This document shows positions 7,923 through 16,879 of a DNA stretch of 27,213 nt, in pieces. Numbering within the stretch: the stretch's first letter is position 1; every line of letters begins with the position of its first letter. Made by a program: the position numbers and the translations under genes. The notes beneath the pieces are model-generated. The model ran no database searches. It saw only the letters and a list, made by a program, of their open reading frames with translations, and had not been told where the DNA came from. The stretch comes from an uncultured Clostridia bacterium (GTDB lineage: Bacteria; Bacillota; Clostridia; RGIG6154). The stretch lies in the NCBI GenBank assembly GCA_934446135.1, contig CAKSDT010000009.1:1-27213 (forward strand). Direction: 5' to 3'.

Positions 7923-8728
7923 TGGATAACAGACCAATAGGTGTGTTTGATTCGGGGCTTGGCGGACTTAACGCCGTAAAAGAACTGAAGAAATTACTTC
8001 AGGGGGAAGATATAGTATATTTCGGTGATACCGGCAGAGTTCCTTACGGCACCCGTTCGGACGAAATTATTGAAAAATACACAAGACAGGACATTGCTTT
8101 TTTTGACCGCTTTTCGGTTAAGACGGTAATTTGTGCCTGCGGAACAGCCTCTTCGGTGGGACTTCCAAAAATAAAAAGTACCCCCGTTCCGGTTACCGGG
8201 GTGATTTATCCTACGGCACTTGACGCTGTAAAGGCGACGAAAAACGGCAAAATCGGGATAATCGGAACCGAAGGCACAATTTCAAGCGGTGCATATGAAA
8301 AAGAAATCAAAAAACTTATGCCCGACGCACAGACTTTAAGCGTTGCCTGCACGCTCTTTGTTCCGCTTGCAGAAAGCGGATATATAGATAAAAAGGCGAC
8401 ATATCTTATTGCCGAGGATTATCTTAAACCGCTTAAGGAAGAAGAGGTTGACACCTTAATTTTGGGCTGTACGCACTATCCTTTGTTAAAAAAGGTTATA
8501 GGAGATATTATGGGCAGCGGTGTTACTTTGACAGACGCCGGAAAGTCTGCGGCAGATTATGTTAAAGGCCTGCTATCAAAGGCCGATATGCTTTCAGACA
8601 GAAAAGAAGGAAAAATGGAATTTTACACATCGGACAGCGGAAGAAATTTTGCAAAATCAGCAAGGCTGTTTTTGGGTGAGGAAATTGATTCACCGGTTAA
8701 AATCGACATAGAAAAGGTAAAGGAATAA
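7922..8728 (+). CDS. murI: Glutamate racemase
   Basis: MurI converts L-glutamate to the D-glutamate used in peptidoglycan stem peptides. The 268-residue protein has the catalytic Asp/Ser segment VFDSGLGGL (8-16), YFGDTGRVPYG (33-43), and the two catalytic cysteines: C73 in ACGTAS and C183 in LGCTHYPLL. The first cysteine motif is usually ACNTAS, so the Asn next to the cysteine is Gly here, and GDTAR reads GDTGR. These changes leave both general acid/base residues in place. GGAGG lies inside the end of ddl, and the start overlaps the ddl stop by one base, so the two are translationally coupled. Confidence 0.94.
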   Translation: MDNRPIGVFDSGLGGLNAVKELKKLLQGEDIVYFGDTGRVPYGTRSDEIIEKYTRQDIAFFDRFSVKTVICACGTASSVGLPKIKSTPVPVTGVIYPTALDAVKATKNGKIGIIGTEGTISSGAYEKEIKKLMPDAQTLSVACTLFVPLAESGYIDKKATYLIAEDYLKPLKEEEVDTLILGCTHYPLLKKVIGDIMGSGVTLTDAGKSAADYVKGLLSKADMLSDRKEGKMEFYTSDSGRNFAKSARLFLGEEIDSPVKIDIEKVKE

Positions 8729-8730
8729 AT

Positions 8731-9171
8731 ATGGAAAAAGGTATTATTGAAGTTATAAACCATCAGTCTTTATACAACGAAGGTGAAGAGGACGAAATTA
8801 AACTTTTCACTGTCGGTGAATACGAATATACCCCGGAAAAAACCACTCTTAAATACATCGAAAATATGGGGAGCAATGCGGAAAATAAAACCGAAGCAAT
8901 ATTGATTTTCGAGAATTCCGAGGCCGTTTTGATGAGAAGCGGCGAGTTTAATTCGATGATGGTCTTTAAAGAGGGGCACGAATACAGAAATGATTATAAC
9001 ACTCCGTACGGGGTTCTCGATTTTAATGTTTTGGCAAAAAGAATCGAGTGCAATTTTTCGGAGGAAGAAGGCAGTGCTGAAATTGAATATATTCTTTCAG
9101 GTGAAGGAATGCCCGATATTTCAAACTGCATAATGATAAAATACAAAAAGGACTGTCAAAATGAAAATTAA
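8731..9171 (+). CDS. DUF1934 family protein (YwiB-like)
   Basis: The 146-residue protein has the layout of DUF1934: no signal peptide or membrane segment, alternating beta-strand-like sequence, an EGEEDEIKLFTVGEY segment near the start and a C-terminal IEYILSGEG strand. The family is predicted to form a small lipocalin-like beta barrel and has no established function. It starts two bases after murI with AAAGGA inside the murI end, and it overlaps the next gene by 11 bases. Membership of a peptidoglycan-precursor operon is the only hint of its role. The assignment comes from sequence resemblance and gene context. Confidence 0.75.
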   Translation: MEKGIIEVINHQSLYNEGEEDEIKLFTVGEYEYTPEKTTLKYIENMGSNAENKTEAILIFENSEAVLMRSGEFNSMMVFKEGHEYRNDYNTPYGVLDFNVLAKRIECNFSEEEGSAEIEYILSGEGMPDISNCIMIKYKKDCQNEN

Positions 9172-10480
9172 GAAAATTTTATGTTTGCTGCTTGCGTTTT
9201 TAGCCGTGTCAGGTGCTGCTTCGGCAGCCGAGTATGACGGAAAAGACGGCTTTTACGGAGCGTTGAATGAAATAACATATCAGGATATTGCATATCTTCC
9301 TGTTGACAATTGGTCAAATACGGCGATTTTTTCTGTTTCGGCACTCGGACTTATGAAGGGTTCGTACGGAATGTTTAACCCTTACGGCACCGTTACCGGA
9401 ACAGAGGCCTTGGCTGTTGTTTTAAGAAGTGCCGGACTTGAGAAAGAATGTGCAAAAATGTATGACGCCGTTTCAAACCAAAGAATTAAAAATCCCGGTC
9501 TTTATAACGAGATCGACCGTTGGGCAGACGGATATATGAGGATGGCGGTTGATAAAAAATTAATTACTATTGATGAATTTATGTCGGCGATGGATATAAA
9601 CTATCCGGATAACAGCCGTCTTTTTGAAAAGGACAAGCCCGTTACAAGAGCAACTCTTGTAATATGGATGGTCAAAGCAATGGGACTTCCGATTGCTGAA
9701 AAAGAAAACCTTGTTACCGATTTTAATGATTATCAGTATATTAATAAGGCACATACCCTTTATTTTGAAACTGCACTTAAAAACGGAATTATAAGCGGAA
9801 GCAATTATATGCTTGACCCTTACGGATTTATCACTCGTGAGCAACTTGCACAAATAATGCTGAATTCTGCCGATTTGTGGAGTGAAAAGAGCGGATATAC
9901 TGTAATAAAGGGAAATGTTGATGATATCGTAACCGAAAGCAAATCGGACGGAAGCAAAATTTTAAACACAACTGTTTTTAAAGTGGGGGACAGTTCTTTC
10001 ATAAGTCAGAGAGAATATAAATTAAACGGCGAAGCGGTGGATTATACCGAGGATACCAGCCTTAAATATTCGGATTTTCCGGTTATTAAGGAAAGAACAC
10101 TTCCGGCAGACAGTTCGGCAATTTCAAAATCTGATTATGTTGAAGTTTATGTTAAAAACGGTAAAATAATTGCGGTTTTGGAGCCTGAAAAGGGAAACAG
10201 CGAGGAGAATTCAGACTATTCGGAGTATAAAGACGCGTCTGTTTATTCGGGAAAATTTTACATTGCGGACAAAACCGACCGCACGATTGTATTAAATGAT
10301 GGAGATAAACTTATAGAAATACCTTGTTTTAAAGGTGCAAAAATATATGTTAAAAACACATCTGTTGATATAGAAACTTTAAACAGGGATTATGTTGATA
10401 AAACAATATATGTTTTCACGGTTAAAAAAAGCGAGGACAGTGTTGAAAGGTGCTATAAGGCACAAATTGTTGATAATTGA
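9161..10480 (+). CDS. Secreted SLH-domain protein
   Basis: The 439-residue protein begins with a signal peptide (1-22). Three S-layer-homology-like repeats follow, at about 50-93, 120-176 and 186-240. Each combines a W/F..A...A...G segment, a loop like MFNPYGTVTG or MLDPYGFITR, and a following helix. SLH domains bind pyruvylated secondary cell-wall polymers, so the protein is probably held on the wall. The C-terminal 190 residues (strand-rich, ending near VERCYKAQI) match nothing I know. The ATG overlaps the DUF1934 gene by 11 bases with AAAGGA eight bases upstream. It precedes a secreted protease in the same operon, which could process it; that is inference. Confidence 0.85.
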   Translation: MKIKKILCLLLAFLAVSGAASAAEYDGKDGFYGALNEITYQDIAYLPVDNWSNTAIFSVSALGLMKGSYGMFNPYGTVTGTEALAVVLRSAGLEKECAKMYDAVSNQRIKNPGLYNEIDRWADGYMRMAVDKKLITIDEFMSAMDINYPDNSRLFEKDKPVTRATLVIWMVKAMGLPIAEKENLVTDFNDYQYINKAHTLYFETALKNGIISGSNYMLDPYGFITREQLAQIMLNSADLWSEKSGYTVIKGNVDDIVTESKSDGSKILNTTVFKVGDSSFISQREYKLNGEAVDYTEDTSLKYSDFPVIKERTLPADSSAISKSDYVEVYVKNGKIIAVLEPEKGNSEENSDYSEYKDASVYSGKFYIADKTDRTIVLNDGDKLIEIPCFKGAKIYVKNTSVDIETLNRDYVDKTIYVFTVKKSEDSVERCYKAQIVDN

Positions 10481-10500
10481 TAAAGAAAGGTCTGAGAATT

Positions 10501-11934
10501 ATGATTAAAAAGAGAATACTTTGTCTGGTGCTTGCATTTTTGCTTGCTTTTCCGCTTGGTGCGTTTGCGGAAACAACGGCAGATGAGTCTGAGCAGATAG
10601 GTGTTGCCGAGTCAGTGCTTAATTATGTTCAAAGAGTTTATAACTATGATATGGGCAACACCGAAGCAATAAGAAAACTTATGAAACTGTATCTTGAAAA
10701 AGAACCCGACGGTTTCGAAAAGGCAATGGATGCCGTTATGACATCATTAGATGAATACAGTATGTATTTTAACCCTGAAGAATTTCAGGAATTTTATAAT
10801 AATGTTGAATCCGAATTTGCCGGAATGGGGGCATACCTTTCAAGGGTACACGGTTATATAACTATTTCGGGAGTAATGCCCGGCTCTCCTGCCGAAAAAG
10901 CGGCACTTACCGAGGGCGATAAAATCGTTAAAGTAGACGGAGAGGATATGATAGGTGTTGATTCCGACTATTGTATATCCAAAATAAGGGGCGAAAAGGG
11001 AACTGAAGTTATCCTCACCATAGAAAGAGACAGAGTAGGAACATTTGATGTCAAAATCGTAAGAGATACAGTAAAAGGAGAAACTGTTTCCTCACAGGTT
11101 TTGGATTCAAATATAGGGTATATCAACATCTCCGGGTTCAGTTCATCGACAGGTGAAGAATTCGGCAGGAAAATTTCGGAGTTTGATGACCTGGGAATAA
11201 GCAGAATTATTATAGATTTAAGATATAACGGCGGCGGTGTTACAGACCAGGCTTATGCCTGCCTTTCGTATCTTATTCCGAAAGACGCCGTAATGTGCAA
11301 AGTAAAATATAAAGCAGGCACAGAAGTGTACGGAAACACAAAGAGCGACAGGTATAAAAAAAGAAGTGTCGTTGTTTTGGTAAACGGTTCTACTGCGTCG
11401 GCATCTGAAATATTAACAGCAGCGGTAAAAGACAATCAGACTGCAACTGTTATAGGCGAAAAAACCTACGGCAAAGGAACTATGCAAAATATGGTAAGCC
11501 TAGGTGAGTACGGCGGAATTAAAGTAACTGTTGCCGAGTTTTTCGGTCCTAATGACACAGTTATAAAAGATACAGGAATTTCACCGGATATTTCAGTTAC
11601 GAATCTTGAAAGACTCGCAAAAAAAGAAGATTTTGAAACTCTTAAATTTGACAGAATTTACAAAAAGGGCGATGACAGCGAACAGGTTCTTGCCATAAAG
11701 CAAAGACTTATGGCTTTAAAATATTATAACGGAACGCTTGATAATTACTATGACGAATCGCTTCATCAGGCTGTTAAAACATTCCAGGAAATAAACGGAC
11801 TTTATCCTTACGGCGAGGCAGACATTACAACTCAGACAATCATTAATAACCTTGTTCAGGAGGCTTATGTTACAGAAGATACACAACTTAGCACGGCAAT
11901 AGAATTTTTAAAAGATAAGGCGGTAATAAAATAA
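10501..11934 (+). CDS. Secreted S41 C-terminal processing protease (PDZ + peptidoglycan-binding domain)
   Basis: The 477-residue protein has a signal peptide (1-23), a helical N-terminal region, a PDZ domain (about 108-186) and an S41 serine-protease core. S300 in GSTASASE and K325 in YGKG are 25 residues apart, as in the Ser/Lys dyad of CtpA proteases. A peptidoglycan-binding type 1 domain covers about 392-455. This resembles CtpA/CtpB-type enzymes, which cut exported proteins at their C-termini. The frame opens at a TTG at 10477, but AAAGAAAGG ten bases before the ATG at 10501 and the clean signal peptide decide the start. It follows the SLH gene by 20 bases and overlaps the next gene by one. 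Confidence 0.93.
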   Translation: MIKKRILCLVLAFLLAFPLGAFAETTADESEQIGVAESVLNYVQRVYNYDMGNTEAIRKLMKLYLEKEPDGFEKAMDAVMTSLDEYSMYFNPEEFQEFYNNVESEFAGMGAYLSRVHGYITISGVMPGSPAEKAALTEGDKIVKVDGEDMIGVDSDYCISKIRGEKGTEVILTIERDRVGTFDVKIVRDTVKGETVSSQVLDSNIGYINISGFSSSTGEEFGRKISEFDDLGISRIIIDLRYNGGGVTDQAYACLSYLIPKDAVMCKVKYKAGTEVYGNTKSDRYKKRSVVVLVNGSTASASEILTAAVKDNQTATVIGEKTYGKGTMQNMVSLGEYGGIKVTVAEFFGPNDTVIKDTGISPDISVTNLERLAKKEDFETLKFDRIYKKGDDSEQVLAIKQRLMALKYYNGTLDNYYDESLHQAVKTFQEINGLYPYGEADITTQTIINNLVQEAYVTEDTQLSTAIEFLKDKAVIK

Positions 11935-12860
11935 TGAAACTATATCCAATGCTTCTTTCACCTGCTTTAAAACCCGTAATTTGGGGAGGAAACGAGATTT
12001 TTAATGAGTTTGGAAAAGGAACAAAGGACAAAATCATCGGCGAAAGTTGGGAACTTTCAGTAAGAGATGACCTTAAAAGCGTTATTATGAACGGAGAATA
12101 CAAGGGAAAAACCGTAACCGAACTGTTTAAAGAGGATAAGTTTTCATTCATAGGGAAAAAAGAAGGCGAATTTCCCTGGCTTATAAAGTTTATAGATGCC
12201 AAAGACCGCCTTTCGGTTCAGGTTCATCCCGATGACATTTATGCAAAATCGCACGGCGACGGTTCGGGAAAAACTGAAATGTGGCATATCTTGAAAGCAG
12301 AACCGGGAGCAAGCCTTGTTATAGGTTTTAATAAAGACACAACTCCCGGGGAAATAAAAAAGACGGCTCAAAACGGCGAAATAGAGAAAATGCTTAATTT
12401 GGTTCCTGTGAAAAAAGGCGATACCTTTTTTATCAAATCGGGAACTGTCCACGCAATAGGAAAAGGAATACTTTTGCTTGAAATTCAGCAGAATTCAGAC
12501 GCAACATACCGCCTTTACGATTTTATGAGGCGTGATAAGGACGGCAATTTAAGAGAACTTCATATAGATAAAGGTGCTGATGTTTCAAATACTAAAAAAA
12601 CAAGTCCCAACGCCGACAAAACCGTAATACTTTCAAACGGTGACGAACTTCTTGCCGAATGTGAGTATTTTAGAGTTTTGAAAGTATCGGACAGCGAAAG
12701 AACTTTAAACGGACTGTCATCTGTAATATGCCTTGACGGTGAAATAGAATTGGACGGTATTACTATGAAAAAAGGGGATACAGTTCTTATTCCTTATTCT
12801 GTCAGAGATGTTTCTGTAAAGGTCAGGGGGAGCGGAGTGATAGTAAGTGACAGAGTTTGA
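11934..12860 (+). CDS. manA: Mannose-6-phosphate isomerase, class I (cupin)
   Basis: This zinc enzyme interconverts mannose-6-phosphate and fructose-6-phosphate, feeding mannose activation for glycans or mannose catabolism. The 308-residue protein is the short bacterial form. Metal ligands are visible as Q96 and H98 in QVHPDD, E115 in KTEMWH and H173 in GTVHAIG. The catalytic Arg is R193 in YRLYDF. Its TAATG start overlaps the protease stop by one base. Its place in an envelope operon suggests it supplies mannose derivatives for surface polymers, though this is inference. The last 14 bases overlap the PAP2 gene. Confidence 0.93.
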   Translation: MKLYPMLLSPALKPVIWGGNEIFNEFGKGTKDKIIGESWELSVRDDLKSVIMNGEYKGKTVTELFKEDKFSFIGKKEGEFPWLIKFIDAKDRLSVQVHPDDIYAKSHGDGSGKTEMWHILKAEPGASLVIGFNKDTTPGEIKKTAQNGEIEKMLNLVPVKKGDTFFIKSGTVHAIGKGILLLEIQQNSDATYRLYDFMRRDKDGNLRELHIDKGADVSNTKKTSPNADKTVILSNGDELLAECEYFRVLKVSDSERTLNGLSSVICLDGEIELDGITMKKGDTVLIPYSVRDVSVKVRGSGVIVSDRV

Positions 12861-13368
12861 ACTTTCGGTTCTTGATTTTATTCAGAACATAAGATGCGGA
12901 TTTTTGGATACCGTAATGACTACAGTTTCTATGCTGGGAAATAAAGGAATACTTTTCATTGTATTGGGCATTGTGCTTTTGTTTTTTAAAAAGACACGGA
13001 AAATGGGAATGACTGTGCTTCTTTCCCTCGCAATTATGTTTTTGTCCTGCAATATTATTTTGAAAAATCTTTTTATGAGGGCAAGGCCTTTTACTCATAA
13101 CGGATTTGAACTTATTATACCAAAACCTTCCGACTATTCGTTTCCGTCGGGACATTCTGCGGCATCTTTTGCGGCGGCCGTTTCGGTTTTTATGTATAAT
13201 AAAAAGTGGGGAAGGTTTTTTATTGCACTTGCAGTGATGATTGCATTTTCAAGACTTTATCTCTATGTTCACTTTGTGAGCGATGTTGTTGCCGGAATTG
13301 CAATAGGCATACTTTCGGCACTTCTCGCAAGAGCAATGCTTAAACCTAAATTTGATAAAATGAAATAA
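12847..13368 (+). CDS. PAP2 superfamily phosphatase, probable undecaprenyl-diphosphatase
   Basis: The 173-residue membrane protein has all three motifs of the PAP2 lipid phosphatase family: K73..R80-P81 (KxxxxxxRP), PSGH at 100-103 and SR at 135-136 with H142 and D146 (SRxxxxxHxxxD). About five membrane segments are likely. BcrC-type members recycle undecaprenyl diphosphate on the outer face of the membrane, which fits the peptidoglycan genes at the start of this operon. The substrate is inferred from context. The start is a GTG inside the manA end, with GGAG at 12834-12837. It is the last gene before a strong terminator. Confidence 0.88.
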   Translation: MTEFELSVLDFIQNIRCGFLDTVMTTVSMLGNKGILFIVLGIVLLFFKKTRKMGMTVLLSLAIMFLSCNIILKNLFMRARPFTHNGFELIIPKPSDYSFPSGHSAASFAAAVSVFMYNKKWGRFFIALAVMIAFSRLYLYVHFVSDVVAGIAIGILSALLARAMLKPKFDKMK

Positions 13369-13370
13369 GA

Positions 13371-13408
13371 ATATGCACTCCAAAATGAATTGGGGTGCAT
13401 ATTTTTTA
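13371..13408. terminator. Terminator of the ddl operon, between convergent operons
   Basis: An 11-bp stem (ATATGCACTCC with GGGGTGCATAT, one G-T pair) ends in a run of T on the plus strand. It also lies directly beyond the stop of the leftward permease and may stop both. Confidence 0.88.
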
Positions 13409-15751
13409 TTCTCTGCTTTTAAGAATTTCCGTTACATCGGCCTTTTTCAAATACATTGTAAGAATTTTTCTTGTGACAAAGTATGAAGCAAATATAAGAA
13501 TAATTATAAATACATACTGAATCGGTGATATTGAAGCCTCAAACCCTGCGTTTACATTTGATATACAGAATGGGTACAGTATATCAATTATTTTTTTGCA
13601 AATCGGCATTCCGATTATGGCGGAAACCAGGGTTATATAAAATGCGGAATCAAGATAAAAAGAATTAACAGTTTTTTCATCATATCCTAATGCCTTTAAA
13701 AGAGATATCGAAAAATTACTGCGGTCAATTTCAAGTTTCATAAGGAGATACATAACCGATACAAAAATTATAACCGAAACTCCGATAAGTAAAATAATCA
13801 TTCCCCACATAAGGGTAATAAACTTGTCCGCACCCTTTTTCATATCGCTTTTTACAGTTTCGGAAAGCATCATATTGTGTTTAAAACTCAGTTTTTTATC
13901 CGAAAAAACCGTGTTGTAGTAAAAATCATCGTTTTTGGGAATTCTTTCACCTTTTTTTAAGTTTTCAGCGTTGAAATAACTTTGTACGAAATATTTTCTC
14001 ATTGCGTCTATATTCATAAAGAAGTAAAGACCGTTTCCGTACTTAACCTCGCCTGCTATTTCAAATGCGTAAAGTTTGTCTTCTGAATTGTCCTTAAAAA
14101 CAATTCTGTCACCTGTTTTATATCCGAATTTGATTCTTGCCGAACTTGATATATACACTTTGTCTGTTGCATTGTCTAAATACGGAGCAAAAGGAAAGTA
14201 TGGATTTTCATAGTCAATTCCCATAAGAGTCACTTCCATCTCGCTTTCAGAAAGCGGATAGTTTACATAAAAACTCCTTGTATAACCGACAACCGAATTT
14301 TTAGGCAGGTCGGTAACGGGATTTCTCAAAACATACATATATGAAAAATTGACATCGTTTGTTATTCCGTTCGAATAGTTTTTTATACTGCCGTAGCAGG
14401 CAACCGAGAACATCAAAAGCAAAAGTGAAACCGTTATGCCGAAAAACAGTGTGATATTTGGATTGAGTTCCCGGAAGAACTGCCTTATTTTGTATTTTGA
14501 AGGGAAAGAAAAATTATCAAGTTTAAAGTTAAAATGCTTCAGTTTTTTAGGCTTTCCTCTCATCATTTCAAGGGGCGTTAAGTTAAGTTTTTTTGAAAGA
14601 ACTGCTCTGTTTATTATATAACATAAAACTGTCGGAAGTCCCAGTCCGTAAAAAACAAGGTATAACGGGAAAATGTGAATTATTTTGGGATAAGAATAAA
14701 CAGACGACGAAGATAATGACATTGCATCAGTAAGGGCAAATCCGAGAACTGTTCCCAAAACCGCACCAAGCACAGAAATTATCATAGGTATTTTCATATA
14801 GTGCGAAAGTATTTCTTTTTTTGTGTATCCCAAGGCATAAAGAGTGCCTATTACCTGTCTTTCTTTTTCAACCGTTCCGCTTGCTAATACCGAAAGCATA
14901 TAAACCAAAAGAACAATGAGTATAATACCCGAAACTAAAGCCGCTTGTTTTCCGATTGAAGAATCATCAACGGCGTCATTTATTCTTATGTTGTATCTTC
15001 TTTCCGAAAACATTGATAAAATTCCGCCTGCAGATGATTGGTATTCACTTTCCAGCATTTTTTTTATGTATGTATCGGAAACCGAATCGGGATCGAATTT
15101 TAAGTTGATAATTTTATCTTTTAAATCGTTTGATGTTGTATTTCCGTATAGTTTATATGAGTAGTTGTAAACTGTTTTGTTGTTTCCTTTAAGACTTTCC
15201 CAATCCCTGTCCGATACAATTCCAACTGAAAAATAATCGTTAGGCACAACATCTGAAAGGGTTTGTTTTACATAACTGTAGTTAGGAAAACATCCTATTC
15301 CCGTAACTTTGTAGTTTTTACCCGAAATTTGTATCAAATCGTTTATGTTTAGGCTGTGAATTTTGCAGAAATTCTTTTCAAGAAAAATTTCGTTCTGACC
15401 TTCCGGAAGCCGTCCTTTTTCGGTGTACGGCAAGTCAATTCTCTTTCGGGGTGAAAAAAGTCTGAGTGTTTTTCCTTCCGAATCAATGTCAAAATAAAAA
15501 CTCTTTTCTATATCGCAGTTAATTTCCGAAAGTTTTTTTAAATTTCTTGTTGAAAGAGGGGTTGATGTTTCAAAATTTCCATCCTCAACATTGCAAATAT
15601 TCCACATTTTGTATATTGTGTGTTTTATGCAGTCTGCAGAAGAACAAAGGGAAACTACCAAGGACATAGAAAGAACAATTATAAGAAGCATTGCAATATT
15701 ACGGATTAAATTTTCTTTTAAATCTCTGGGTACTTTTTTGTTTAAGACCAT
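13406..15751 (-). CDS. FtsX-like ABC transporter permease
   Basis: The 781-residue protein has one N-terminal membrane segment (about 18-36) and a large external domain (about 37-265). Three membrane segments of a first FtsX domain follow (about 270-291, 320-342, 357-379). Then come a second single segment (434-452), another external domain, and a C-terminal FtsX domain (about 650-762). This duplicated layout is that of the large permeases partnered by MacB/LolD-type ATPases; members export peptides or lipoproteins or perform mechanical work on envelope proteins. The substrate cannot be read from sequence. The ATG at 15751 is one base past the ATPase stop and has a GGAG site. An upstream in-frame extension overlaps the ATPase and is unlikely. 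Confidence 0.9.
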   Translation of the reverse strand: MVLNKKVPRDLKENLIRNIAMLLIIVLSMSLVVSLCSSADCIKHTIYKMWNICNVEDGNFETSTPLSTRNLKKLSEINCDIEKSFYFDIDSEGKTLRLFSPRKRIDLPYTEKGRLPEGQNEIFLEKNFCKIHSLNINDLIQISGKNYKVTGIGCFPNYSYVKQTLSDVVPNDYFSVGIVSDRDWESLKGNNKTVYNYSYKLYGNTTSNDLKDKIINLKFDPDSVSDTYIKKMLESEYQSSAGGILSMFSERRYNIRINDAVDDSSIGKQAALVSGIILIVLLVYMLSVLASGTVEKERQVIGTLYALGYTKKEILSHYMKIPMIISVLGAVLGTVLGFALTDAMSLSSSSVYSYPKIIHIFPLYLVFYGLGLPTVLCYIINRAVLSKKLNLTPLEMMRGKPKKLKHFNFKLDNFSFPSKYKIRQFFRELNPNITLFFGITVSLLLLMFSVACYGSIKNYSNGITNDVNFSYMYVLRNPVTDLPKNSVVGYTRSFYVNYPLSESEMEVTLMGIDYENPYFPFAPYLDNATDKVYISSSARIKFGYKTGDRIVFKDNSEDKLYAFEIAGEVKYGNGLYFFMNIDAMRKYFVQSYFNAENLKKGERIPKNDDFYYNTVFSDKKLSFKHNMMLSETVKSDMKKGADKFITLMWGMIILLIGVSVIIFVSVMYLLMKLEIDRSNFSISLLKALGYDEKTVNSFYLDSAFYITLVSAIIGMPICKKIIDILYPFCISNVNAGFEASISPIQYVFIIILIFASYFVTRKILTMYLKKADVTEILKSRE

Positions 15752-15752
15752 T

Positions 15753-16451
15753 TTACCACTCCAGTTCTGCTGCCAATTTGCGGTTTTGACTAATTTTGGT
15801 CTTGTAAACCGCACCGTCTTTCAGATAGACTGTTTTGTGCGACATTTCGCTTATTGCACGGTTGTGTGTTACAAGTATAATTGTAGTGTTGTATTTTTCA
15901 TTTATTTTTTCTATAAGACCTAAAATATCTTTTGAAGTTTTATAGTCAAGAGCCCCGGTAGGTTCATCGCAAAGCAGAAGTTTCGGGTTTTTAACTATCG
16001 CTCTGCCAAGTGAACATCTTTGCTGCTGACCTCCCGAAAGTTCGCTCGGAAAACGGTCTTTTAATTCTGAAAGCCCCAACACTTCAATTATTTCCGAAAC
16101 ATCAAGAGGATTTTCCGATAAATACTCACCAACCTGAATGTTTTCAAGGACGGTGAGGCTGGGCACTAAGTTATAAAACTGAAAAACAAACCCTAAATAG
16201 TCCCTTCTGTATTGTGAAAGTTCGGACGCATTAAGTTTTGATATATCTTTCCCGTCAACCGTGATTTTTCCGCTGCCGCACTCAGAAAGCCCCCCTATTA
16301 CATTCAAAAGCGTTGATTTACCTGAGCCTGACTGTCCCAAAACAGCACATATTTCTCCTTTTTGAACGCTCATATTTACACCGTTTAAAACATTAACTTT
16401 TGCATTTCCGCTTCCGAAACTTTTAAACAGTTCTGAAATTTCAAGATACAC
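15753..16451 (-). CDS. ABC transporter ATP-binding protein (MacB/LolD type)
   Basis: The 232-residue protein has Walker A GQSGSGKST (39-47), the FVFQFYNL Q-loop, the ABC signature LSGGQQQR, Walker B LLLCDEPTG and the LVTHN switch histidine. The FYNLVP.LTVLEN segment is typical of the MacB/LolD/FtsE subgroup, which pairs with FtsX-type permeases such as the gene one base downstream. The start codon is GTG, decided by AAGGAG seven bases upstream and by homology beginning there. It starts 16 bases after the heavy-metal-associated gene, so the three form one operon under the metal-type operator at 16861. Confidence 0.93.
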   Translation of the reverse strand: MYLEISELFKSFGSGNAKVNVLNGVNMSVQKGEICAVLGQSGSGKSTLLNVIGGLSECGSGKITVDGKDISKLNASELSQYRRDYLGFVFQFYNLVPSLTVLENIQVGEYLSENPLDVSEIIEVLGLSELKDRFPSELSGGQQQRCSLGRAIVKNPKLLLCDEPTGALDYKTSKDILGLIEKINEKYNTTIILVTHNRAISEMSHKTVYLKDGAVYKTKISQNRKLAAELEW

Positions 16452-16467
16452 CTTTTTTCTCCTTCTG

Positions 16468-16842
16468 TCATTGTTTGATTTCGGCTTTTACAAATTCATA
16501 ACCGCTTCTTTCGACAATTTCTCTGTAAAATTCAATGTCGGGAGCGGTTTTTGAATATACCGATGCAACTTTTTTGTTTAGATTTACCTTTGCGTAAAGT
16601 CCGTCAATGTCGTTAAAGGCATTTTCAATTCTGAGTTTGCAGTGATTACAGGTCATACCGTTTATAAACACTTCGGTTTTGTGGCTGTAATTTTTAATGT
16701 TTGTATCCGAGGGTTTGATTTTTATTTCGGAATCTCCCGAACCGCAGCATCCGCCTTTTATTCTTTTTGCGTAATTTATTACCGCATATACACAAATCAG
16801 ACCTAAAATCACACATATTATTACGGTTGATAAATTTTCCAT
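16468..16842 (-). CDS. Membrane-anchored heavy-metal-associated (HMA) domain protein
   Basis: The 124-residue protein has an N-terminal membrane helix (about 6-25), a basic and cysteine-containing stretch KRIKGGCCGSG (26-36), a linker, and an HMA domain (about 54-124) with the metal-binding motif GMTCNHC at 62-68. HMA domains carry soft metals, mostly Cu(I) or Zn(II), between proteins. The first 40 residues resemble the small Cys-rich proteins encoded after feoB, so the gene looks like a fusion of that layout with a metallochaperone domain. I chose the ATG at 16842 because AAGGCGG ends nine bases before it; an upstream GTG would abut that site. It is first in an operon with the ABC genes, and a GTTAG-N6-CTAAC dyad covers its promoter start. 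Confidence 0.86.
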   Translation of the reverse strand: MENLSTVIICVILGLICVYAVINYAKRIKGGCCGSGDSEIKIKPSDTNIKNYSHKTEVFINGMTCNHCKLRIENAFNDIDGLYAKVNLNKKVASVYSKTAPDIEFYREIVERSGYEFVKAEIKQ

Positions 16843-16860
16843 AAATAACACCGCCTTATA

Positions 16861-16876
16861 GTTAGTTTATCCTAAC
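16861..16876. promoter_or_regulatory. DtxR-type operator site 1 (GTTAG-N6-CTAAC)
   Basis: GTTAGTTTATCCTAAC is a perfect 5-6-5 dyad. It lies three bases downstream of the -10 box of the leftward HMA/ABC operon, over the expected RNA start, where a bound repressor would block transcription. The same dyad recurs before feoA and before the DUF3793 gene. Confidence 0.75.
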
Positions 16877-16879
16877 TGC

